48,567 nt of DNA from Oceanicola sp. S124 (GCF_000220565.1 NZ_AFPM01000048.1:1-48567); one strand, 5' to 3'; positions 40,209-48,137 are shown, numbered from the stretch's first letter. Numbers and translations: made by a program. The notes: generated by a model not told the origin, from the letters alone.

Positions 40209-42311
40209 ATGAAATTGTCCAGGTTCAGAGTTTCCAATTTCCGGTCCGTGTCTGACAGCGGTTGGCTTGAGGCCGACGACGTGACAGCGCTGATTGGGGT
40301 CAATGAGTCTGGTAAGACGAATTTGCTGCTGCCACTTTGGAAGCTCAAGCCTGCCCAAGACGGTGAGATCCAACCGACGTCTGACTATCCGAAAACGATG
40401 TTCGGAGAAATCCGCAATGCGCCGGGCGACTATCACTTCATCGAAGCCGAGTTCGATACGGGTACTTCCGGCGCTGCCATCGCGCAAGCCGCAGGTATTT
40501 CGGCTGAGATCGCTGAGACTGTCCGCGTCACGCGCTTCTTCGACGGTCACTACGACATCGAATTTCCAAAGCACCAACGGATCACCACCGTTACGCGGGA
40601 GTGGCTCGCGGGCAAGCTAACTGGGGCCGCAGGCGCAGTTGAAGCTGCGCAGGCTCTCAAGAAGGAAGCCGAGCTGCAGCCTCAGTTGGTTCAAGGCCTC
40701 AGGGCCACCTCTGATGCGCTGCCCGACACGGAGAACCTTGGAGCGGTTCAATTGCGCGCGGCCATCAAGGCAGTCGATGGGCTAATACCCGAAGAGCCAG
40801 CAGAGACCAGCGTTATTGTCCCGTTGGTAAGGCAACTGGCATCAGAACTAGGCGACCAGCTCCGCGTGCTGATGACACCGCCACCGGGCCGTGTCGAAGG
40901 CGTTGAAGCAGTAGTCGTGAACGCAATCCCGCCATTTGTCTATTACTCCAACTACGGCAACCTCGATTCAGAAATCTACCTGCCGCATGTTGTTGAGAAC
41001 CTCGTGCGACAGGATTTGGGGGCGAAAGAAGCCGCAAAGGCGAGAACGCTGCGGGTGCTGTTCAGCTTCGTACAGTTGGAGGCAAAGGAAATCCTAGAAC
41101 TTGGACGTGACTTCAAAGAGGTGAATGGCCAGAATCGAGAGCCAACCGCAGATGAGATTGCCGCCATCGCGGAGCAAAAACGGACGCGCTCAATCCTGCT
41201 GCAATCCGCGGGCGCAACTCTGACCACTCGCTTTCGGGATTGGTGGAAGCAAGGCGATTACCGCTTCCGTTTTGAGGCGGACGGAAATCATTTTCGTATT
41301 TGGGTTGCTGACGACCGGCGTCCAACTGAGGTAGAACTTGAGAACCGAAGCACGGGTTTGCAGTGGTTCCTGAGTTTCTATCTTGTCTTCCTTGTCGAAA
41401 GCCGAGGCGACCACAAAAAAGCGGTGCTCCTCCTCGACGAACCAGGTGTGTCGCTGCACCCGCTTGCCCAACGTGACCTCTCTGCGTTCTTTGAAAGTCT
41501 GTCCCAGACCAACCAGATCATCTATACATCGCACTCGCCCTTCCTGGTCGATGCGGATCGACTTGAGAGGGCTCGTAAAGTCTATGTAGCGGCGGACGGC
41601 ACCACGAAGGCGACACCAAATCTGCGACATAGCGAAGGCCGGGATGAGCAGGCGGGCGCGGCGTATGCCGTCCATTCTGCACTGAACCTGAGCGTCGCTG
41701 AGAGCCTACTTGTTGGTTGTCGGCCCGTGCTGGTCGAAGGCCCGTCGGATCAGCATTACCTGACTGCAATCAAGGCTCTCTTGGTCTCCGGCGCGAAAAT
41801 TACGCCCAAACGTGAATTGGTCTTCCCACCCTCTGGCGGAACGAAGACAGCGCGTGTAGTGGCCAGCATCCTCACTGGTCGCGACGAAGTTCTGCCGATG
41901 ATGCTGCTCGACGACGATGGTCCTGGCCGACAGATGCGCGCCAACTTGGCTCAGGGTCTGTATGCGGAAAGCCCGGACAAGGTGCTTAACGTCGCAGCCC
42001 ATGTCGGCTACGAGCGTGCCGAGATCGAAGACCTGATACCATTTGACATCATCGCCGACGAACTGGACCGAATGGAACGCGAACCTGACGTTAGGTTCGC
42101 GGACGTTGTGCAGGCAGGCCTGCCAATTGTGGGCCAGATCGAAGCCTGGGCACAGGCGCAGGGCGTGCAACTTGACGAACATTGGAAAGTGCCGCTGTCG
42201 ATCAAGGTCAAACAACGGATGCTGACACGGGGATTGAACGCGATCCCGCCGGATGTGGTGGTTCGGTGGGTCGGGTTGTTCGAGGCATTCTCGCCGCAAG
42301 ACGCACCGTAG
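40209..42311 (+). CDS. OLD-family ATPase-TOPRIM nuclease
   Basis: A 700-residue protein. AGGAG lies eight bases before the ATG. The N-terminal ABC-type ATPase has FRSVSDSGW then LIGVNESGKTNLL (Walker A, near 29-42); the signature/Walker B region is LLLDEPGVSLHPLAQRDL near 425 with TSHSPFLVD. The C-terminal TOPRIM has VLVEGPSDQHYL, then LLDDDGPGRQ and AEIEDLIP. Such fusions cleave DNA; members act in anti-phage defence, alone (class 1) or with a UvrD-like helicase (Gabija). No helicase gene follows, so it is a free-standing class. Low GC and position suggest cargo. Confidence 0.85.
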   Translation: MKLSRFRVSNFRSVSDSGWLEADDVTALIGVNESGKTNLLLPLWKLKPAQDGEIQPTSDYPKTMFGEIRNAPGDYHFIEAEFDTGTSGAAIAQAAGISAEIAETVRVTRFFDGHYDIEFPKHQRITTVTREWLAGKLTGAAGAVEAAQALKKEAELQPQLVQGLRATSDALPDTENLGAVQLRAAIKAVDGLIPEEPAETSVIVPLVRQLASELGDQLRVLMTPPPGRVEGVEAVVVNAIPPFVYYSNYGNLDSEIYLPHVVENLVRQDLGAKEAAKARTLRVLFSFVQLEAKEILELGRDFKEVNGQNREPTADEIAAIAEQKRTRSILLQSAGATLTTRFRDWWKQGDYRFRFEADGNHFRIWVADDRRPTEVELENRSTGLQWFLSFYLVFLVESRGDHKKAVLLLDEPGVSLHPLAQRDLSAFFESLSQTNQIIYTSHSPFLVDADRLERARKVYVAADGTTKATPNLRHSEGRDEQAGAAYAVHSALNLSVAESLLVGCRPVLVEGPSDQHYLTAIKALLVSGAKITPKRELVFPPSGGTKTARVVASILTGRDEVLPMMLLDDDGPGRQMRANLAQGLYAESPDKVLNVAAHVGYERAEIEDLIPFDIIADELDRMEREPDVRFADVVQAGLPIVGQIEAWAQAQGVQLDEHWKVPLSIKVKQRMLTRGLNAIPPDVVVRWVGLFEAFSPQDAP

Positions 42312-42434
42312 TGGTGCCTGAAGGCGCGCGTGGTAAGTGCAAAAAAGCTACCTTCGGTTCGAAACAACATGAACACCAGCTTGGTCCCGTATTGCTCGAA
42401 CTTTTTTAAGAGTGAGAGGCGAGCCGGTTTCCCG

Positions 42435-42478
42435 GTGACAGGTTGAGGATTGGGAGAGTGGCTCCCGGCGCCTGTCAC
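42435..42478 (+). promoter_or_regulatory. Two-tiered leader hairpin of the DUF932 gene
   Basis: Outer stem GTGACAGG (42435-42442) with CCTGTCAC (42471-42478); inner stem GGGAG (42452-42456) with CTCCC (42462-42466) and loop AGTGG; linker GGCG; then GGAGGA and the ATG at 42491. Compared with 34113-34157 the outer stem changes a G-C to an A-T pair and the inner stem an A-T to a G-C pair, while loop and linker are identical. Confidence 0.7.
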
Positions 42479-42490
42479 GGAGGAATGCCG

Positions 42491-43690
42491 ATGGGTGTTG
42501 TGGAAGTTCTGGATCCGGTCGCACCGGCGCGGGCTGGTGGTTGGAAAGTAGATGTGAGCCGGGGCGAGCGGAACGGGCGGGTGTCGTCCGAATGGTTTAA
42601 CCGGCCGGATGACGAGCGGTATCTGTCGCTCGACGATCTCTGGACCAATGTGAAGGGTCGGTCCGAGCGCAGCCGGAGCCGGGTGGTGCAGACGGCAGAT
42701 ATTCGCGTCGAGGCCGCGCGCGACAGCGCCGAGCGATTGCGTCTGGTCTTGCCGCAAGCGCAGGAACCCGTAGCGCCCACACATTGGGCCTTCGGCCAGC
42801 TCGCCAGCATTGTCGGCGCTCCGGCCTCCTACCTGCGGCAGCTGCCTGCTCCTCTGGCGGGGATCAACCTGCAATACGGTTTGACCAACCACCGCGCCGA
42901 GCAGGTGAAGACCTTCGAGACCGAGGATGGCCGCACGGAACTGCGCGCGGTGACCGGTCCCGACTACGGCCGCATCCATGACTTCGAGCTTGTCGAGGCA
43001 GTGCAGCGCATCGCGGGCAATGGCACGGGTGACACGCGCTGGAAGGTGCCGGGTGTGCTCGACTGGTCGACCGGGGTCTACAACCCCGATGTCGAAATCA
43101 GCCGCGACACGACCACGCTCTACGCCTCGGACCGCGACGTCTTCCTGTTCCTGGTCGACGACCGCAATCCGATCGAAGCAGGCAAGTTACCCGACGGCTC
43201 CCCCGATCTCTATTTCCGGGGCTTCTATTGCTGGAATTCCGAGGTGGGCGCGAAGACCCTCGGCATGGCGAGCTTCTACCTGCGGGCGGTGTGCCAGAAC
43301 CGCAACCTCTGGGGCGTCGAGGATTTCCAGGAGATCAAGATCCGTCACTCGAAATACGCCGCTTCGCGCTTCGCCCATGAGGCGGCCCCGGCGCTGACTC
43401 GGTTTGCCAACTCCTCGCCGCAGGGGTTCGTGAATGGGATCAGGGCAGCACGGCAGCAAGTCGTGGCGCGCAGCGACGAAGACCGTGCGGATTTCCTGCG
43501 CAAGCGCGGTTTCTCGAAAGCCGAATCCGGCAAGATCATCGAGAAGGTGCTGATGGAGGAAGGCCGCCCGCCCGAAAGCATCTTCGATTTCGTGCAGGGC
43601 ATCACGCGGCTTGCGCGCGACAAGACCCAGCAGGATGCACGCCTCGACATGGAAGGGCGCGCCAAGAAGCTCCTCGACCGGGTCGGCTGA
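42491..43690 (+). CDS. DUF932 plasmid protein
   Basis: A 399-residue protein. GGAGGA with 6-base spacing selects the ATG at 42491; ATG 42485 is too close to it. The DUF932 region is broad: TADIRVEAARD, THWAFGQLASIVGAPASYL, YGLTNHRAEQVKTF and YNPDVEISRDTTTLYASDRD, FYCWNSEVGAKTLGMASFYL and AVCQNRNLWG. DUF932 proteins lie in the leading regions of conjugative plasmids and phages; some relate to LGT_TIGR03299. The function is unknown. It ends before a strong terminator. Confidence 0.85.
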   Translation: MGVVEVLDPVAPARAGGWKVDVSRGERNGRVSSEWFNRPDDERYLSLDDLWTNVKGRSERSRSRVVQTADIRVEAARDSAERLRLVLPQAQEPVAPTHWAFGQLASIVGAPASYLRQLPAPLAGINLQYGLTNHRAEQVKTFETEDGRTELRAVTGPDYGRIHDFELVEAVQRIAGNGTGDTRWKVPGVLDWSTGVYNPDVEISRDTTTLYASDRDVFLFLVDDRNPIEAGKLPDGSPDLYFRGFYCWNSEVGAKTLGMASFYLRAVCQNRNLWGVEDFQEIKIRHSKYAASRFAHEAAPALTRFANSSPQGFVNGIRAARQQVVARSDEDRADFLRKRGFSKAESGKIIEKVLMEEGRPPESIFDFVQGITRLARDKTQQDARLDMEGRAKKLLDRVG

Positions 43691-43705
43691 CGCCGGACCC
43701 GACAT

Positions 43706-43734
43706 CGCGACCGCCCTCACTTGCGGCGGTCGCG
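43706..43734 (+). terminator. Terminator after the DUF932 gene
   Basis: CGCGACCGCC and GGCGGTCGCG form a perfect 10-bp stem with a 9-base loop, followed by CTTTCC. Confidence 0.7.
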
Positions 43735-43815
43735 CTTTCCCCTTCCACATGCATGCCAATCGCCCCGCCCCGAGAGGGCAGGGAGCTTCGGCGCGCGCAA
43801 TTCAGCGAGACTCCC

Positions 43816-44256
43816 ATGACCCCCCAGGAAGAAACCGTCATTCTCGAGGCCCGTGACATCCTCGGCCGCTACCTCAGCCAGAACCCGGTTATCGACAGCT
43901 GGCAGGCGCTGATGGACTATTGTGCGTTGACCGTTCGAGGTCCGATCGAGCGCTTCCGCGTCCTCTACCTCGACCGCAAGAACCGGATCATTTCCGATGA
44001 GCTTCTCTCGACCGGCACGGTCGATCACGTCCCGGTCTATCCGCGCGAGGTGATCAAACGGGCGCTGATGCTGAACGCCAGCGCCCTGATCCTGATCCAC
44101 AACCACCCGTCGGGCGACCCGACACCGTCGGAGGCCGATCTCGGCATGACCAAGGAGATCCAGAAGGGGTGCAGGTATCTCGGCCTGACGCTGCATGACC
44201 ACATCATCGTAGGTGCCGGGACGGAACTGAGCCTGCGGGCCCTGGGCAAGCTCTGA
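43816..44256 (+). CDS. radC: RadC-type JAB/MPN-domain protein
   Basis: A 146-residue short RadC protein. The JAB metalloprotease-like site is HNHPSGDPTPSEAD (HxH-x(10)-D), preceded by VLYLDRKNRIISDELLSTGT and VYPREVIKRALMLNASALIL. It lacks the N-terminal helix-hairpin-helix of chromosomal RadC. Short forms are common on plasmids and in antirestriction clusters; their substrate is unknown. An ATG at 43816 with CGAGACTCCC upstream gives a weak ribosome site. Confidence 0.85.
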   Translation: MTPQEETVILEARDILGRYLSQNPVIDSWQALMDYCALTVRGPIERFRVLYLDRKNRIISDELLSTGTVDHVPVYPREVIKRALMLNASALILIHNHPSGDPTPSEADLGMTKEIQKGCRYLGLTLHDHIIVGAGTELSLRALGKL

Positions 44257-44316
44257 CGCGCCTTGCGAGCCTGCCGCCGTCACCCTTCCGAGGAAGAGGG
44301 CGGGGGTTTGGTCTTT

Positions 44317-44354
44317 GACGGTTTGAAGCGGGGAGAGAGGCTCTCCGCACCGTC
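44317..44354 (+). promoter_or_regulatory. Two-tiered leader hairpin of the gene at 44366
   Basis: Outer stem GACGGT (44317-44322) with ACCGTC (44349-44354); inner stem GCGGGGAG (44328-44335) with CTCTCCGC (44341-44348), one G-T wobble, loop AGAGG; then GGAGAT and the ATG at 44366. Same layout as the two leaders at 34113 and 42435, with the loop varying in one base. Confidence 0.6.
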
Positions 44355-44365
44355 GGAGATATGCC

Positions 44366-44884
44366 ATGTTCGACCTGCCTCTCCAAACTCAGCCGGAAAC
44401 GCAGAAAACAGGTTTGCCGCCGAGCTTCCCGACCGCTTTTGCAGATCAAGATTTGCCGTTCGCACTCACGACGGCTTGCCATACGCCCGGGGCTCTCATG
44501 TCCGGGCAGGCACACCCCAAGGTACTGGCGCGGTTTGCCACGCTGACCGAGGCCATGCAGGGGGCAATCGTTCAGGCCGAAGATATCATACCTGAAGACG
44601 CTCCGCGCCTCCTGGCAATCCTCGATAGGGAGGGCCGCCTCGTTCTGGCCGGCGCTACCTATGATGGCGGGATCGCATGGTGTCACCCGGTCTCGGATGC
44701 CGCCGAAGCCCGCGCCGTCGTGTCCGAGGCCAGCCAGACCCGCGCGCAGGCCATGCGGGCGGCCGAGTGGCATGAACATGGCCTCGCGCGACGGCTGCGG
44801 CACCACGCCAACGTTCTCGATGCCCGTCTTGTCGATCCGCTCTGGCGTGTCTTCGCGTCTCGCGCCCTGCAGATCGCGGCGTGA
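44366..44884 (+). CDS. Hypothetical plasmid protein
   Basis: A 172-residue protein starting at the ATG at 44366, five bases after GGAGAT. The N-terminal third is Pro-rich and low complexity; the middle (VQAEDIIPEDAPRLLAILDR then LVLAGATYDGGIAWCHPVSD) looks alpha/beta; the C-terminal helix AAEWHEHGLARRLRHHANVL is basic. No known family. It belongs to the short-gene series of this region and has one of the shared leader hairpins, so it is probably expressed with the ParB-like and DUF932 genes. Confidence 0.55.
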   Translation: MFDLPLQTQPETQKTGLPPSFPTAFADQDLPFALTTACHTPGALMSGQAHPKVLARFATLTEAMQGAIVQAEDIIPEDAPRLLAILDREGRLVLAGATYDGGIAWCHPVSDAAEARAVVSEASQTRAQAMRAAEWHEHGLARRLRHHANVLDARLVDPLWRVFASRALQIAA

Positions 44885-44907
44885 CGCCCGAGAGTCAGAG
44901 AAGGGCA

Positions 44908-44962
44908 GGGAAGGATGTGAGCCTAGGAGGACGAGAGAGCCTCGAAGTTCAGATCCTTTCCC
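44908..44962 (+). promoter_or_regulatory. Leader hairpin of the gene at 44980
   Basis: GGGAAGGAT (44908-44916) pairs with ATCCTTTCCC (44953-44962) with one bulge; an inner CGAG-AGAGC-CTCG stem lies at 44932-44944. Related in design to the other leaders, but without the conserved loop. The ribosome site GGAG follows. Confidence 0.45.
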
Positions 44963-44979
44963 TCATTCCGGAGTTTCCT

Positions 44980-45471
44980 ATGTCCAAGATCGAACCCACT
45001 CTGGCCGCGCCGATGGCGCCGTCCAGGATTGATTTCACCGCCGTGCTGGCCCGGCAGGCCGAGCGCGACGCGCGGATCGCAGCTTTGCGTCCGGCCAACA
45101 AGGAGCGCCTCTTCGATGGCCTGACTGCCGCGGGCATCACCCATGTGACCGTGAGCTTTGACGGCTATGGCGATAGCGGCCAGGTTGAAAGCATCGAAGC
45201 GTACGCTGGCGACGCCGAAGTCACTTTCCCCAAGACCCAGATCGCCTATGCCGCATTGACCTGGGACGACCCCGAGGTCGAGATGCGGGCGCTTTCGCTC
45301 GAAGACGTCGTGGAGCAACTGGCCTACGACTTGCTGTCTGACACCCAAGGCGGTTGGGAAAACAACGACGGGGCTTACGGCGAATTCTGCTTCGACGCGA
45401 GCGCTCGCTGCATCCACCTCGAGTTCAATGAGCGCTTCACCTCGTCCGAACTCACCACCCACAATTTCTGA
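44980..45471 (+). CDS. Hypothetical plasmid protein, DUF6878-like
   Basis: A 163-residue protein. The ATG at 44980 follows GGAG by six bases. The sequence includes ARQAERDARIAALRPANKER, ITHVTVSFDGYGDSGQVES, LSLEDVVEQLAYDLLSDTQG, WENNDGAYGEF and IHLEFNERFTS, a pattern I associate with DUF6878 (from memory). It is acidic, cytoplasmic and likely enzyme-like or protein-binding; the role is unknown. It is 10 bases before the next gene. Confidence 0.55.
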   Translation: MSKIEPTLAAPMAPSRIDFTAVLARQAERDARIAALRPANKERLFDGLTAAGITHVTVSFDGYGDSGQVESIEAYAGDAEVTFPKTQIAYAALTWDDPEVEMRALSLEDVVEQLAYDLLSDTQGGWENNDGAYGEFCFDASARCIHLEFNERFTSSELTTHNF

Positions 45472-45481
45472 GGGGGCGGCG

Positions 45482-45859
45482 ATGGCACATCCGTATCACC
45501 ACGCCCTGTCCTCGGTGAAGAAATGGGGCGGCACGGTCGAGGATTTCCTCGCCGTGCATTCCTGGTTCGACCAGAGCAAGGAGATCACAGCCGATTTTCG
45601 GCACCGGGCGCTACGCCACCATGCCGAGGGCATCTTCATGGCCGAGACCATCTTCGGCCAGACCCTTACGCTCTCGAGCGGACGCATCATCCCGACCCGG
45701 TGGGTCGGCGAGCAGCATGTGAAGGAAGACCTCGGCTTCATCCCGAGCTTCGCCGACTGGGTGAAGGCCATCCGGCCCGAGCCTTGGATGGGTCGGACCG
45801 AACGGATCGAGGCACAGGTCGATCCATATCTGGTCTCGCCCGTGGTCGAGGTCACGTGA
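45482..45859 (+). CDS. DUF6915-like plasmid protein
   Basis: A 125-residue protein with AHPYHHALSSVKKWGGTVED and SWFDQSKEITADFRHRALRH, FGQTLTLSSGRIIPTRWVGE and QHVKEDLGFIPSFADW, the DUF6915 pattern. Many His and Asp suggest a metal-binding or hydrolase-like fold, but the activity is unknown. The start at 45482 overlaps nothing; AGGGGGC precedes it. One base separates its stop from the next start. Confidence 0.65.
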   Translation: MAHPYHHALSSVKKWGGTVEDFLAVHSWFDQSKEITADFRHRALRHHAEGIFMAETIFGQTLTLSSGRIIPTRWVGEQHVKEDLGFIPSFADWVKAIRPEPWMGRTERIEAQVDPYLVSPVVEVT

Positions 45860-45860
45860 C

Positions 45861-46058
45861 ATGACCGATCCCACTTATCCAAATCTTGGCTTGCCGCCAA
45901 CCGCTTCGCCACTGGCAGTGGTTCGCGCGGCGGTCCGGGCGCTGCACCCCGACACACGCGCCGTTTGCGGCCTCCGGACCGCGCGCAAGCGTTTCTACCG
46001 GCAGATGCTCTGCGCGCATGCCGCACGACAGGCGGCGGGCGACAGTCTCACCGGCTGA
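45861..46058 (+). CDS. Small hypothetical protein
   Basis: A 65-residue basic protein beginning at the ATG at 45861, right behind the DUF6915-like gene. Residues about 20-55 (VRAAVRALHPDTRAVCGLRTARKRFYRQM) have a helical, positively charged look. No ribosome site apart from the upstream coding end. Moderate support from the close spacing. Confidence 0.4.
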   Translation: MTDPTYPNLGLPPTASPLAVVRAAVRALHPDTRAVCGLRTARKRFYRQMLCAHAARQAAGDSLTG

Positions 46059-46092
46059 TCGCCCCCAACCACCCCTTCATTCCAACACAACG

Positions 46093-46114
46093 CCCGGCCG
46101 CCCGGCCGGGTTTT
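46093..46114 (+). terminator. Rho-independent terminator
   Basis: CCCGGCC (46093-46099) and GGCCGGG (46104-46110) with a 4-base loop, followed by TTTT. It separates the small gene above from the gene at 46133. Confidence 0.75.
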
Positions 46115-46132
46115 CCCATTCAGGAGGTCCCC

Positions 46133-46552
46133 ATGGCGGATTACTTCACCCATTTCTCATGCCTGATCGACGTCGGCAGCCCCGACAAGGCGGCCCGCGC
46201 GCTCGCGCTGTTTCAGGAACTACGCGCTGCGGATCAGGACGCTGACGACCCAGATGTCGCTGGCTTCGATCTCGTGCACCAGGATGCCCCCGAGGGCAGC
46301 AGCCTCTGGATCCATGATGACGAACACGGCGATGTCGAAGCCGTCATCCGCTTCGTCTTGCGCCTCGCCGAAGACCTCGACCTCACCGGCCTTTGGGGGT
46401 TCCAGTATGCTCTGACCTGCTCCCGGCCGCGGCTCGACGCCTTTGGCGGCGGTGCGCATGCCATTGATCTCGGGGCGCGCAAATCCATCGGCTGGACTGG
46501 CAGCCAAGAGTGGCTGGCCGCTGCGCTGAACGGGGAGGACGTTGATGCCTGA
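46133..46552 (+). CDS. Hypothetical plasmid protein
   Basis: A 139-residue acidic protein. The ATG at 46133 has AGGAGG eight bases upstream. Features: YFTHFSCLIDVGSPDKAARAL, GSSLWIHDDEHGDVEAVIRF and LTGLWGFQYALTCSRPRLDA. It has no known domain that I can name; related proteins appear in antirestriction and accessory regions of conjugative plasmids. It overlaps the next gene by 8 bases, so the pair is co-translated. Confidence 0.6.
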   Translation: MADYFTHFSCLIDVGSPDKAARALALFQELRAADQDADDPDVAGFDLVHQDAPEGSSLWIHDDEHGDVEAVIRFVLRLAEDLDLTGLWGFQYALTCSRPRLDAFGGGAHAIDLGARKSIGWTGSQEWLAAALNGEDVDA

Positions 46553-47189
46553 GATCATCTGCACCACCGTCTACCAGTTCCCCGAGCTCTCGGATGCGGC
46601 CAAGGAAAAGGCGCGCTGCTGGTATCGTGACCTAGGGCCGCACGACGACTGGTGGGACGCGGTCTATGAGGATTTCGAGCGGGTCTGTGAGATCCTCGGC
46701 ATCCGTCTGAAAACCACGCCCGTCCGCTTGATGGGCGGCGGGACGCGGGCCAAGCCATGCATCTGGTTCTCCGGCTTCTGGAGCCAGGGCGACGGCGCCT
46801 GCTACGAGGGCTATTGGTCCTACGCCAAGGGCGCTGCCACGCGCATTCGGGACTACGCCCCGACCGATGCGACGCTCCATGGCATCGCCCACCGGCTGCA
46901 TACCATTCAGCGCCGGAATTTCTACCAGCTCGCCGCCGAGGCCAACCACCGTGGCCGCTACTACCATGAATATACCATGTCGGTGGACGTCACGCGGGAC
47001 AGCCCGACCTGGCAGCCGCCGACCGAGGACACGGAAGAAATCGTGGCCGAGGCGCTGCGTGATCTGGCCCGCTGGCTTTACCGCCAGCTTGAGGTCGAAT
47101 ACGACCACCTCACCTCGGACGAGGCCATCGAGGAGGGGATCATCGCGAACGCGTATACGTTTACGAAAGGAGGGCGGCGGTTCGGGTGA
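46545..47189 (+). CDS. Hypothetical plasmid protein, co-translated with its upstream neighbour
   Basis: A 214-residue protein starting with the ATG at 46545. Tryptophan- and tyrosine-rich segments (VYQFPELSDAAKEKARCWY and DDWWDAVYEDFERVCEILGI, FSGFWSQGDGACYEGYWSYA) alternate with charged helices. The same kind of protein is seen on phages and plasmids of alphaproteobacteria, always uncharacterised. A C-terminal helix is rich in Glu and Asp (LTSDEAIEEGIIANAY). The overlap suggests a functional pair with the preceding protein. Confidence 0.6.
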   Translation: MPEIICTTVYQFPELSDAAKEKARCWYRDLGPHDDWWDAVYEDFERVCEILGIRLKTTPVRLMGGGTRAKPCIWFSGFWSQGDGACYEGYWSYAKGAATRIRDYAPTDATLHGIAHRLHTIQRRNFYQLAAEANHRGRYYHEYTMSVDVTRDSPTWQPPTEDTEEIVAEALRDLARWLYRQLEVEYDHLTSDEAIEEGIIANAYTFTKGGRRFG

Positions 47190-47225
47190 GCGCGCTACTT
47201 TCGAAGTACTTTCTCGCCCGAACTC

Positions 47226-47254
47226 TTGATTTGTACGTCAATGTGGCGTACATG
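47226..47254 (+). promoter_or_regulatory. Promoter and operator of the DUF1778/GNAT toxin-antitoxin pair
   Basis: TTGATT (47226-47231), 17 bases and TACATG (47249-47254); the spacer and -10 contain an inverted repeat TGTACG (47232-47237) with CGTACA (47247-47252). Autorepression by the antitoxin is expected. Confidence 0.6.
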
Positions 47255-47279
47255 AAGGATTGAAAAACAGGAGGCGACC

Positions 47280-47588
47280 ATGCTTGGTTTCCACGACACC
47301 ACGCGCGCGATCGATGAGCGCAACGAGGCCCGGATGAATTTCCGGACGAAGCCGCGCATCAAGACAGCGATTCAGCAGGCGGCGGCGCTTTCTGGCGTCG
47401 ACGATTCCGTCTTCACCATGAATGCCGCCTACCAGGCGGCGCTGGCAACGATTGCAGCGCATGAACGGACGGTGCTGCAGCCGGTCGATCATGACGCGTT
47501 TTTCTCGGCACTCGATACACCGGCGGCGCCGACAGACGCCTTGCGCTCGGCCTTCCGTCGGCATGGCAAATCGGTTGTGTCACAGTAG
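47280..47588 (+). CDS. DUF1778-type antitoxin
   Basis: A 102-residue protein. The ATG at 47280 has AGGAGG eight bases upstream. A predicted ribbon-helix-helix is at about 15-60 (MNFRTKPRIKTAIQQAAALS), and the C-terminus (DHDAFFSALDTPAAPTDALR) has the DHDAF-like motif of TacA/DUF1778 antitoxins that block the acetyltransferase toxin. It is directly before the toxin gene with no gap. Confidence 0.85.
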   Translation: MLGFHDTTRAIDERNEARMNFRTKPRIKTAIQQAAALSGVDDSVFTMNAAYQAALATIAAHERTVLQPVDHDAFFSALDTPAAPTDALRSAFRRHGKSVVSQ

Positions 47589-48137
47589 ATGGCTGCATCA
47601 CAACCGGCCTCTTACATCATTGAGCCGTTCGATCCAGTGAGGCATGATCGGGCGGCTTTTTCTTGCGGCGTTGAACAGGTCGACAACTACTTTCAGAAGA
47701 CGGCCAACAAGCTCGCCAAGGCGGACAACGTCCGGCTCTATGTGATGGTTGATCCTGCCGGCACGGTTATCGGTTTCTATGCTCTCAATGCGCACGCTGT
47801 TCATTTTGAGGATTTACCTGCAAAGTTCGCGCGGACACGTCCGTCGCACGGCAACATCCCGGCCGCATACATCTCGATGATCGGGCGTGATCAGAAGTTC
47901 AGTGGGGGCGGGAATGGCGGCGATTTGCTTGTCGATGCGCTCCGCCGGATTGCGGTTGCCGCAGATGCCATCGGCGTCGCTGTAGTCATGCTCGATGTTC
48001 TTGACTGTGGCGATCCCGACCGCGTGGCCCGCCGCAAGGCGCTATACGAAAGCTACGGCTTTCTGCCGCTCGCATCGAACCCGCTGAGGATGTTCTTGCC
48101 AGTCAGCGTTGTTCGAACGCTCATCGCTGAAGAGTAA
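47589..48137 (+). CDS. GNAT-family tRNA-acetylating toxin (TacT-like)
   Basis: A 182-residue GNAT acetyltransferase. The sequence has FDPVRHDRAAFSCGVEQVDNY, the usual start of TacT-type toxins, a GNAT core (VIGFYALNAHAVHFEDLPA) and RGQGYG-like loop replaced by KFSGGGNGGDLLVDALRR for acetyl-CoA. The C-terminal ARRKALYESYGFLPL is typical. Such toxins acetylate charged tRNA and stop translation. The pair with the antitoxin probably maintains the plasmid. Confidence 0.88.
   Translation: MAASQPASYIIEPFDPVRHDRAAFSCGVEQVDNYFQKTANKLAKADNVRLYVMVDPAGTVIGFYALNAHAVHFEDLPAKFARTRPSHGNIPAAYISMIGRDQKFSGGGNGGDLLVDALRRIAVAADAIGVAVVMLDVLDCGDPDRVARRKALYESYGFLPLASNPLRMFLPVSVVRTLIAEE

Noticed and set aside
40209-42311. 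Gabija defence system
   Set aside because: The OLD-type protein resembles GajA, but no UvrD-like GajB gene follows; DUF932 comes next.
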